This document shows positions 1 through 7,624 of a stretch of DNA of 32,110 bases, piece after piece (position 1 is the stretch's first letter; each line of letters starts with the position of its first letter). The notes under the pieces were generated by a model. It was not told where the DNA came from and made no database searches. It saw only the letters and a list, made by a program, of their open reading frames with translations. Source of the DNA: an uncultured Bacteroidota bacterium. GTDB lineage: Bacteria; Bacteroidota; Bacteroidia; UKL13-3. The translations under genes were made by a program, and so were the position numbers. The stretch is taken from NCBI GenBank assembly GCA_903927505.1, contig CAIYNF010000027.1, forward strand, positions 1 to 32,110, written 5' to 3'.

Positions 1-100
1 GCAAGTAAGTCGCCTCAGTTTATTCGACGACAATACCGGTAAACCCGAATTGAAAACGAATAATTCTTTCCTCCACGATAATGTTGATTAGGTAAATCTA

Positions 101-135
101 GTCCATAGTCCATAGACCATAGCCGATAGACCATA
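101..135. repeat. Degenerate tandem heptamer array (GTCCATA/GTCCATA/GACCATA/GCCGATA/GACCATA)
   Basis: Direct reading: five consecutive 7-mers differing at 1-2 positions. Confidence 0.9.
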
Positions 136-194
136 GTTGACGGAATTTTCCTAAGAATTTGGACAACAGATTTTAAACCTAAAAATAAATAAAA

Positions 195-267
195 CCATGG
201 ACCATCGACTATGAACCATGGACTTTCAACCAAACAAAACCATGGACCATCGACTATGGACCATGGA
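195..267. repeat. Two copies (45-bp period) of a degenerate heptamer array CCATGGA-CCATCGA-CTATGRA-CCATGGA
   Basis: Direct reading: 195-222 and 240-267, each 4 x 7 bp; ends 14 bp before the ATG at 282. Confidence 0.9.
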
Positions 268-281
268 CTTTCTAAATAAGC

Positions 282-1301
282 ATGAACCGCAACTTAACTG
301 ATGGCATAAATTTTCTTTCTAAGCTAAATGCCAAAAGGGTAGGGAATGCATTTTTGTTATATACAAGCTATTTGCTAAGCCGTGTGAGGCGCAAGCCCAT
401 TCATTGGGGAATGCCAATGGTTATGGAAATTGAGCCCACTACAAGCTGTAATTTGCGTTGCCCACAATGCCCTAGTGGATTGAGAGAATTTTCTCGCAAT
501 ACGGGTATGTTGGATTTGCCACTTTACCAGAAAATAATTGAAGAATTGCATCCCAATTTGGTTTACCTCATTTTGTATTTTCAGGGCGAACCATTTTTAA
601 ACAAACAGTTTTTGGAATTTGTAAAAGTGGCTGCTGCAAAAAATATTTATACAGCTACCTCTAGCAACGCGCATTATTTTACAGATGAAATGGCCAAAGC
701 AACCATTGAATCTGGCCTCGATCGACTCATTATTTCCGTAGATGGCATCACGCAAGATACTTACGAAAAATACCGTCGTGGTGGTAATTTGGAAAAAGTA
801 TTGGAGGGCACCAAAAACCTGGTAAAATGGAAAAAGGAATTGGGCAAATCTACTCCGCATATAATTTGGCAATTCATTGCTTTTAAACACAACGAACACC
901 AAATTCCTGAACTTAAAAAATTGGCCAAAGAAATTGGAGTAGATGAGTTGGGAATTAAAACTGCACAGATTTATGATTACCAAAATACCGATGAGTTGAT
1001 TCCTGAAAATGAGGAATTGAGCAGGTACAAAAAAACCGAAAAAGGCTACGAAATTAAAAATGAATTACTGAACCAATGTTGGCGCTTATGGCGTGGTAGC
1101 GTAGTAACTTGGGATGGTTTGGTAGTGCCTTGTTGTTTTGATAAAGATGCCACACACCAATTTGGCGATATTAGTAAAGATAATTTTGAAAGCGTTTGGC
1201 ACGGAGAAAATTACCAAGCCTTTAGAGGCGCCATTCTTAAGTCGAGAAAAGAAATAGATATCTGCACCAATTGCACCGAAGGCACCAAAGTTTGGGCCTA
1301 A
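282..1301 (+). CDS. Radical SAM/SPASM domain protein
   Basis: CNLRCPQC (CX3CX2C) near the N-terminus, C-terminal Cys cluster (CCFDKD...CTNC) typical of SPASM. Confidence 0.9.
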   Translation: MNRNLTDGINFLSKLNAKRVGNAFLLYTSYLLSRVRRKPIHWGMPMVMEIEPTTSCNLRCPQCPSGLREFSRNTGMLDLPLYQKIIEELHPNLVYLILYFQGEPFLNKQFLEFVKVAAAKNIYTATSSNAHYFTDEMAKATIESGLDRLIISVDGITQDTYEKYRRGGNLEKVLEGTKNLVKWKKELGKSTPHIIWQFIAFKHNEHQIPELKKLAKEIGVDELGIKTAQIYDYQNTDELIPENEELSRYKKTEKGYEIKNELLNQCWRLWRGSVVTWDGLVVPCCFDKDATHQFGDISKDNFESVWHGENYQAFRGAILKSRKEIDICTNCTEGTKVWA

Positions 1302-1331
1302 CTATTTTGGTGTTTTGAATAAGCCAACCCC

Positions 1332-1640
1332 TCAATTGTTTTTCTGGTAAATTACAATTCCAATTCTTTCAATATGTGCCAGAAGCTCCTTGTTTTCTAT
1401 TTGGTGCTTTATTGTAAGGTCAAATTGTTGTGGTAAATTTAAATTCTCTAATGCTATTGAAACTTGGTTCAGCATAAATAAATTTATTTCTTCTCCAATA
1501 AGGCTAATGTCTATGTCTGAGCCAGTTTTGAAGTTTCCCTTTGCCCTAGAACCATATAATACGGCACTTTCAATTGCTGGAGAAAAACGAAATACGACAC
1601 AAATATCCTCAAGTGTTTTTTCGCTTAATCCGTATGGCAT
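1332..1640 (-). CDS. MntA-like minimal nucleotidyltransferase (antitoxin of a HEPN/MNT pair)
   Basis: GSRAKGNFKTGSDID matches GSX10DXD of MNT-fold nucleotidyltransferases; adjacent to HEPN partner. Confidence 0.85.
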   Translation of the reverse strand: MPYGLSEKTLEDICVVFRFSPAIESAVLYGSRAKGNFKTGSDIDISLIGEEINLFMLNQVSIALENLNLPQQFDLTIKHQIENKELLAHIERIGIVIYQKNN

Positions 1641-1649
1641 TGGTATTGT

Positions 1650-2069
1650 TTAATTTAATCCAGCAATTCTTTGCAACTCATTTCTGAGGGCAATGAAAAG
1701 CTGATAATAGCTTGAAATAATATGTGCTACAATTTCATTTGCAGTTTCTTCATTATAACTATGAGATGTTCTATTTCTATCTTGTAGCATTTGCATCCAA
1801 GCTTCCCCATTCACAATTAGTTCTCTTTTAAATGCCAATTGTATGGCATCTCTGCTGCCTTGTATGCCTGTTTTGCCCTGACTTTCATAGAAGTCTTTTA
1901 TGCAGTTCCACGCTAATTCGTAGTTGTATTCAAAGGCTTTTATTAAACCTTGTTCTTCAAGGCGATTGAGGCTGTCTGCTTTTTCAAAAAACAAAGTCAA
2001 TTGAGCCAATGCCTTGGTGTAATTACTTAGGCGTTGCTTCCAACGTATGTCTTGATTTTCTTGGGGCAT
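1650..2069 (-). CDS. HepT-like HEPN toxin / nucleotidyltransferase substrate-binding protein (HI0074 family)
   Basis: RNRTSHSY matches RX4HXY; directly upstream of the MNT gene on the same strand. Confidence 0.85.
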   Translation of the reverse strand: MPQENQDIRWKQRLSNYTKALAQLTLFFEKADSLNRLEEQGLIKAFEYNYELAWNCIKDFYESQGKTGIQGSRDAIQLAFKRELIVNGEAWMQMLQDRNRTSHSYNEETANEIVAHIISSYYQLFIALRNELQRIAGLN

Positions 2070-2083
2070 CCTATCAAATTTAA

Positions 2084-2320
2084 CTAATCAACCGCAGTTA
2101 CTTTTAAGATTTCTGGCAAGGCATTTCTGATGCCACTTTCAATACCGGCTTTCATGGTCATGGTGCTCATGCTGCAACTACTGCAATTGCCCACTAAGCG
2201 CAATTTAAGCTCCATATCCGCTGTTAATTCTACCAACTCCACATCACCGCCATCGGCCTGCAAAAACGGGCGCATGCCATTCAAAGCGATTTCTATTTTT
2301 TCTTTTAATTCAGAATTCAT
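2084..2320 (-). CDS. NifU-like C-terminal domain protein (Fe-S scaffold/carrier)
   Basis: GDVELVEL...LVGNCSSCSMSTMTMKAGIE motif (CXXC); start taken at MNSELKEK, since the upstream extension of the supplied ORF begins with TTG inside a hairpin. Confidence 0.85.
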   Translation of the reverse strand: MNSELKEKIEIALNGMRPFLQADGGDVELVELTADMELKLRLVGNCSSCSMSTMTMKAGIESGIRNALPEILKVTAVD

Positions 2321-2341
2321 TGTTTCGAAAATAAGGATTTC

Positions 2342-2379
2342 TTTTGGCTGTGCACGTAAAATTTGATGCACAGCCAAAA
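2342..2379. other. Perfect 13-bp inverted repeat (hairpin) between mrp and the NifU-like gene
   Basis: TTTTGGCTGTGCA (2342-2354) / TGCACAGCCAAAA (2367-2379), 12-nt loop. Confidence 0.85.
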
Positions 2380-2388
2380 TCCTATACT

Positions 2389-3471
2389 TTATGCGTTTGC
2401 TACTTCTTCTTTTGGAGTGGCATTTAATACTGCAATTTGTTGGGCAACTTTTTCAGCTATTTGAAAAAATACTTTTTGTGCTGGTGATCCATCCATAGTG
2501 GCTGCCGGAGCGCCAGTATCACCACCTTCACGCACACTCATGAAAATTGGCACCTCCCCTAAAAAGGGAACTTGCAATTCATTCGACATGGTTTTACCGC
2601 CACCGTAGCCAAAAATATGGTATTTGTTGTCTGGTAATTCTGCTGGTGTAAAATAAGCCATATTCTCTACTATGCCCAAAATAGGCACTTTTACACCTGT
2701 CATGCCAAACATGGTTGCTGCTTTATAGGCATCTGCCAAGGCAATGGCCTGTGGTGTGGTAACCATTACTACTCCTGTTAAAGGTACTATTTGTACCATG
2801 GTTAAATGTACATCACCCGTTCCTGGAGGTAAATCCAAAATTAAGTAATCTAAATCGCCCCAATCAGTATCATTTACAAATTGGCGTAAGGCCGATGAAA
2901 CCATTGGTCCACGCCATACTACCGCTTGTTCTGGTTTAATCAAAAAGCCAATCGACAATAATTTAACGCCATATTTTTCAATGGGTACCATTAACTCTTT
3001 GCCATCTACATTGCGCATCAATGGTTGTTCGTGCATTACACCAAACATCATTGGCACAGACGGACCATGAATATCCGCATCTAATAAACCAACCTTTGCC
3101 CCTTTGGCAGCCAAGGCAATAGCCAAGTTAGATGCCACGCTTGATTTACCTACGCCACCTTTTCCGCTGGCTATTGCAATAATATTTTTTACATTGGGTA
3201 AAGTAAGTTTGTCGCTGCGGTTACTGGTTACATTGGCCGTCATTTCAATTTTAACTACGGCTTGATCCGACACCAATTTAAGGATCGCATTAATACAATC
3301 CTTTTCAATCTTTTCCTTCATTGGACAAGCTGGCGTAGTTAATACCACTTTAAAACTTACCAAATTACCATCGATTTCAATATCCTGAATCATTTTCAGG
3401 CTCACTAAATCTTTCTTTAAATCAGGCTCCTGCACCGTGCTCAAGGCCTTTAGAATATCGCTTTTTTCCAT
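2389..3471 (-). CDS. mrp: Mrp/NBP35 family ATP-binding Fe-S cluster carrier
   Basis: IASGKGGVGKSSVASNLA deviant Walker A, N-terminal DUF59-like region, GPMVSSALRQF. Confidence 0.93.
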   Translation of the reverse strand: MEKSDILKALSTVQEPDLKKDLVSLKMIQDIEIDGNLVSFKVVLTTPACPMKEKIEKDCINAILKLVSDQAVVKIEMTANVTSNRSDKLTLPNVKNIIAIASGKGGVGKSSVASNLAIALAAKGAKVGLLDADIHGPSVPMMFGVMHEQPLMRNVDGKELMVPIEKYGVKLLSIGFLIKPEQAVVWRGPMVSSALRQFVNDTDWGDLDYLILDLPPGTGDVHLTMVQIVPLTGVVMVTTPQAIALADAYKAATMFGMTGVKVPILGIVENMAYFTPAELPDNKYHIFGYGGGKTMSNELQVPFLGEVPIFMSVREGGDTGAPAATMDGSPAQKVFFQIAEKVAQQIAVLNATPKEEVANA

Positions 3472-3615
3472 TTCTTTAAATTATCAAAGCAAATATGGTG
3501 CTTTAATTTTAATTATGGAACCTTGCTGATAAAATTCAGGTTTAAGAAAGCCAAAGGCTTTTTTTTTCGTCACGGTGAGCCCGCGAACCATTTTTCTTTT
3601 AAGGATAATAATTCT

Positions 3616-3671
3616 GGTCTCTGGACTCTGGATTCTGGACTCTCAATTTGGCTCTCGTCTCTCGCTTCTTA
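3616..3671 (-). repeat. Composite heptamer repeats abutting the SprT-like stop codon
   Basis: GGTCTCT-GGACTCT-GGATTCT-GGACTCT (3616-3643) and GCTCTCG-TCTCTCG-CTTCTTA (3651-3671); TAA stop at 3671-3669. Confidence 0.85.
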
Positions 3672-4325
3672 AAAAACAACAACCTCCACCATACTGTGCA
3701 CACGGTATTTATGCCTGCCATCCATACTCTCGCAAAGAATATAGGTGCGTAATTTATTGAGGCGGCGCATGGGAGTGGGGTCTTTTTTCATCATAAAAAC
3801 TGTGCCATCTGCCAATTGTGCCAAGGTTAAAATATCTTTTTTACTTTCATCGTACTTCCTCAAAACTTGCAAGAGCTTTACATCCGCAGATTGCGAATAT
3901 TTGGGGTTTTGCATGTGTTTTGCCAAAATAGCTTTGAGGTCGTACGGAAAAATTTCTAATTCAAAAAATGGGCGCATGCAAATCTTAAATTCACTTTTCC
4001 ATTCTGTTCCATGTGGTTCATGGCGGTTACCATATTTTAGAAAAGTTGTATGGTGTGCCAACTCATGTATAAAGGTTATTAGAAATTCGTACGGACTTAA
4101 ATTATGGTTGATGCTAATGCGTGAACCCTTGCCCGAGTGGGGTGTATAATCGCCATAACGACCTTTGCGCTCTACCTCAATGTGCAGGTGCAAACGGTGC
4201 AACATAATAAGCTCTGCACATAAACTCAAGGCGTTTTCTGGCAGGTATTCGGTCAGCACTTTCACCAATTGGTTCTTGTGTGCTTGCTGCTGTTCACTTA
4301 AAGTTTCAAAAATTTTGGTACTCAT
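3669..4325 (-). CDS. SprT-like zinc metallopeptidase domain protein
   Basis: FIHELAHHTTFLKYGNRHEPHGTEW: HELAHH plus downstream HG.EW typical of SprT-like proteins. Confidence 0.85.
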   Translation of the reverse strand: MSTKIFETLSEQQQAHKNQLVKVLTEYLPENALSLCAELIMLHRLHLHIEVERKGRYGDYTPHSGKGSRISINHNLSPYEFLITFIHELAHHTTFLKYGNRHEPHGTEWKSEFKICMRPFFELEIFPYDLKAILAKHMQNPKYSQSADVKLLQVLRKYDESKKDILTLAQLADGTVFMMKKDPTPMRRLNKLRTYILCESMDGRHKYRVHSMVEVVVF

Positions 4326-4328
4326 TTT

Positions 4329-4919
4329 TTATTTATCCAACCATATTTCTGATAACACCGCATTGCTGTTTTTGTTCGCTTCAATGCGCAATTCTTTTTT
4401 AGCAATTAATGACGGAATAAATAAACTTTGGTCTTCTTTCAATTCAAATTTATCTTGGTCTATTTCAATTTTTAAACTGCCTTGATTGGCATAAATAAAC
4501 AAAATTTGTCCAACAGCATAAGTTATAAAATGCAAGATATTTGATTTCTTAAATTGCAGAAATTGTGAAGATACATGGCCTTCTCCGGCATGCATTACAT
4601 TAAAATCACTGCCGCTTCCTTGGCAGGTAATTTGGTCGCTGCCACTAAAATTTATTTCCGAACCAGGCAATACTAATTGTGGCAATTCTTTGTTGATATG
4701 CAACATTGTTTGCCCACTGAGTAAAAGCAAATTTCTATTTATTCCAGGTAATAAGGTAAAGGTAGATTTTGCAGCCTTTATGGTGGCTTTGCTAATTCGT
4801 ACTTCAAAATCACGCTTCGCAAAACTTGCATCTACCGGCAATAGCAATAATTGCTGCGTACTTCCACCCGCCCAATCACTATTGCTGTAATCTTTTGCCT
4901 TTAGAATTTTTACCTTCAT
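4329..4919 (-). CDS. HutD family protein
   Basis: WAGGSTQQLLLLP...DFEVRISKATI...STFTLLPGINRNLLLLSG typical of HutD/Ves family. Confidence 0.8.
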   Translation of the reverse strand: MKVKILKAKDYSNSDWAGGSTQQLLLLPVDASFAKRDFEVRISKATIKAAKSTFTLLPGINRNLLLLSGQTMLHINKELPQLVLPGSEINFSGSDQITCQGSGSDFNVMHAGEGHVSSQFLQFKKSNILHFITYAVGQILFIYANQGSLKIEIDQDKFELKEDQSLFIPSLIAKKELRIEANKNSNAVLSEIWLDK

Positions 4920-4932
4920 ATTTTAATTAGAT

Positions 4933-4953
4933 AGTCCATAGTCGATTGTCCAT
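4933..4953. repeat. Degenerate heptamer array AGTCCAT-AGTCGAT-TGTCCAT
   Basis: Direct reading; same word family as 101-267. Confidence 0.75.
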
Positions 4954-5098
4954 GGTTTTTTTAGACTGAAAAAAACCTTTGTTTTCCTTCGTGCCCTTTG
5001 TGTTAAAAAAATCACCCCCAACCAACAATGTCACTAAAACAAAAAAAATCATCATTCCCACCTTCGCTAAAGCTTCGTTGGGCAAGCATAATTCATTT

Positions 5099-6817
5099 TT
5101 ACAAAGTAATATCAAAAACCTCCTCTTTCCCTACACGTAAAATCTTCACTTTGGTTTTCATTCCCTTCTCCAATTTTCCAAGCGTTTTCATGTAATCCTC
5201 CATGCCACCAATGAGGTATTGGTCTAGCTGAATAATAATGTCACCACGTTTCAAGCCTGCTATGGCAGCGGGTTTTCCATCTGTGGTGCCATCTATTTTT
5301 AAGCCTTTGCCTTCAAATAAATAATCGGGCATAATGCCCAGGGTGACTTTAAAATTTGAACTGCTGGTAGTTGCTTCTTTGGTTTTGCTAAAGCTCAATT
5401 TTGTTTGCTTATCTAAGGTGCCTACAACTTTATAAATGTATTTGATAATTTGCAATTCACCCTTGAAATTAATCAATTCCCAATCGTCGCTTGGTTTGTG
5501 GTAATCACTGTGGTTGCCTGTAAAGAAATGCAAAACAGGAACACCCACATTGTAAAAGCTGGTATGGTCGCTGGCTCCTGTGCCACTTGCATCATACTTT
5601 ACATGCAAAGAATCTTGGTGTATAGCCGGCAAAATACTGTCCCATCTTGGAGATGTTCCAGTACCACTAATTGAAAAAGAATTTTTTACGGTATCTAATC
5701 TGCCCACCATATCCATGTTAATCATGTAATCAATTTTCTCTATTGGCAAAGTTGGATGATCTACAAAATAATGCGAACCCAATAAACCTTCTTCTTCACC
5801 ACTGAAGGCAATAAATAAATAATTGTGGTTTCTGTAAGGTGATTTTTGCAACAATTCTGCCAATTCAATCAAAGCTGCAGTGCCACTGGCATTGTCGTCT
5901 GCACCATTGTGCACTTGTGGCTTTTCATTTTGTTGTTTTCTATAAGTAGAACCACCCAATTCATTGTAACCTAAATGATCGTAATGCGCACCAATAACTA
6001 CGGTTAAAGGCGCTTTGTTATTTATATACCCAATTACATTATGACCTTCCAAAGGAAGGCTCATGGTATCAATTTGCATACTTGCTTTGGTGCTAAAAAA
6101 TGATGATGAGTCAATGCCTGCTAGCTTTCCTAAAAAGTAAATGGGTACTGCTCTAAATGGTGCTTTTACAATAGGTTTAAAATCTGGCTCTAAAATTTCA
6201 TCATGGGTATTAATAATAATAACACCTGAGGCACCTTTGTGAATAGCGGTATCTATTTTGGCTTCTAAGCTGGCATAGGCAGCCAATTGTGCGTGTGGGT
6301 TATTGTAATCTGGATGACCCAAGCGCATAACCACAATTTTTCCTTTCACACTTTTAATATTGGCATAATCATTATGTCCCAAGGCAGGTGCTTCAATGCC
6401 ATAACCCACCCATATACATTTACCCGAAAATTTACCTGGCATTGCCGACGATAAGGGAAAGCTTTTTCCAGGTGCAATTCTGTCGAAACGAACTTCATTG
6501 CCTTTTACCTTTAATACCAAGCTGGCATTTTTACAGGCAATTTTCTTCAATTGAAAACTTTGTATAAAACCAATTTCTCCTTTTGGTAATAGGTTTAAAG
6601 ATTGAAAATTTTCAACAATAAAATCGTAAGCTAATTTTTCACCCCTGCTTCCAATCAATCGTCCCTCTAGGTGGTCGTCAGATAGGTAAGCCAAATTGTG
6701 TTCCAATGATTGTAGAATTTCCTCTTCCGGTTTTGGAAGCTTTTGTGCCACTAAAAGTTTAGCGCCAAGCAAACAACTTAACAGTAAAAGCGAAAATTTA
6801 TTTGTAAAAAATTTCAT
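5099..6817 (-). CDS. Secreted M28 family aminopeptidase with PA-like and C-terminal PDZ domains
   Basis: Signal peptide; IGAHYDHLG, HNGADDNASGTAALIELA, FSGEEEGLLGS; PDZ-like GLKRGDIIIQLD at C-terminus. Confidence 0.9.
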   Translation of the reverse strand: MKFFTNKFSLLLLSCLLGAKLLVAQKLPKPEEEILQSLEHNLAYLSDDHLEGRLIGSRGEKLAYDFIVENFQSLNLLPKGEIGFIQSFQLKKIACKNASLVLKVKGNEVRFDRIAPGKSFPLSSAMPGKFSGKCIWVGYGIEAPALGHNDYANIKSVKGKIVVMRLGHPDYNNPHAQLAAYASLEAKIDTAIHKGASGVIIINTHDEILEPDFKPIVKAPFRAVPIYFLGKLAGIDSSSFFSTKASMQIDTMSLPLEGHNVIGYINNKAPLTVVIGAHYDHLGYNELGGSTYRKQQNEKPQVHNGADDNASGTAALIELAELLQKSPYRNHNYLFIAFSGEEEGLLGSHYFVDHPTLPIEKIDYMINMDMVGRLDTVKNSFSISGTGTSPRWDSILPAIHQDSLHVKYDASGTGASDHTSFYNVGVPVLHFFTGNHSDYHKPSDDWELINFKGELQIIKYIYKVVGTLDKQTKLSFSKTKEATTSSSNFKVTLGIMPDYLFEGKGLKIDGTTDGKPAAIAGLKRGDIIIQLDQYLIGGMEDYMKTLGKLEKGMKTKVKILRVGKEEVFDITL

Positions 6818-7619
6818 AAACGAGTTTAATTAAAACAATACTTGCAAAGGACGCAAACACATAACGAATAATATTTTGGGGTGTTTTTTGTGCAACTTTC
6901 ACGCCTATTGGCGCAAAAATAAATGTGCTTAAAATAAGCGGCAAAACTACAGGCAAAACAATATATCCTATTTGCCAATTATTGATATGCTGTGTGGGTT
7001 CGTCCCATAAATTATAAATGCCCAAAACAATTGCAAATAGAGGTATTACGCCATTTGCAATGGAGCTGGCCTTCTTTATAGGTTGGTGTAAAATATCTGT
7101 AAATACAGGTGTCATTACCACGCCACCACCTAAGCCAGAAAACGCCGTAATAATTCCTGCAAAAAATCCTGTAATGCTATAATTCCAAATGGGCATTTCC
7201 GTATCGCTTTGCAAATGTTCTTTGCTTTTGCTGCCAAATAAACGAAGCACAATTACCAATAGCATACTTGCAAAAACCAGGTTAAAAATTTCTTTTGAAT
7301 ACCATGTGCCATTTTTAATCAGGTAAGTAATTACAAACGCACTGAGCATTCCGGGTAAGGCGGTTTGTATAATTTGCTTGGGAAAGAAATTACCAACCTT
7401 GTATTGTTTAAAGGAAGAAACACTACCAGAAAAAATAATGGTAAACAAAGAATTGGCTAAAATACCTTTTACCAAAACATCGTTTTGCATGCCGGCTTTG
7501 TTTAAAAAATAATCCAAAACTGGAATATAAATAATGCCACCGCCCACGCCAAGAAAGCCGGAAATAAAGGCGCCAAGCGAGCCAAACAAGGCTAAAATGA
7601 TATAATCGCTAAATTCCAA
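6798..7619 (-). CDS. TauE/SafE family sulfite exporter-like membrane protein
   Basis: GSLGAFISGFLGVGGGIIYIPVL and internal duplicated AFSGLGGGVVMTPVF; multiple TM segments. Confidence 0.9.
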   Translation of the reverse strand: MEFSDYIILALFGSLGAFISGFLGVGGGIIYIPVLDYFLNKAGMQNDVLVKGILANSLFTIIFSGSVSSFKQYKVGNFFPKQIIQTALPGMLSAFVITYLIKNGTWYSKEIFNLVFASMLLVIVLRLFGSKSKEHLQSDTEMPIWNYSITGFFAGIITAFSGLGGGVVMTPVFTDILHQPIKKASSIANGVIPLFAIVLGIYNLWDEPTQHINNWQIGYIVLPVVLPLILSTFIFAPIGVKVAQKTPQNIIRYVFASFASIVLIKLVYEIFYK

Positions 7620-7624
7620 TGGAT

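Noticed and set aside
15-233. 72-aa minus-strand ORF
   Set aside because: Translation of heptamer repeats (WFIVDGPWFY, MVYRLWSMDYG); low-complexity artefact
101-267. CRISPR array
   Set aside because: Units are 7 bp tandems with no 20-50 nt unique spacers and no cas genes in the window
597-983. 128-aa ORF antisense to the radical SAM gene
   Set aside because: Shadow ORF of a confidently assigned CDS; no recognisable motif
4927-5115. 62-aa minus-strand ORF
   Set aside because: Composed of the intergenic repeat words; no supporting motif
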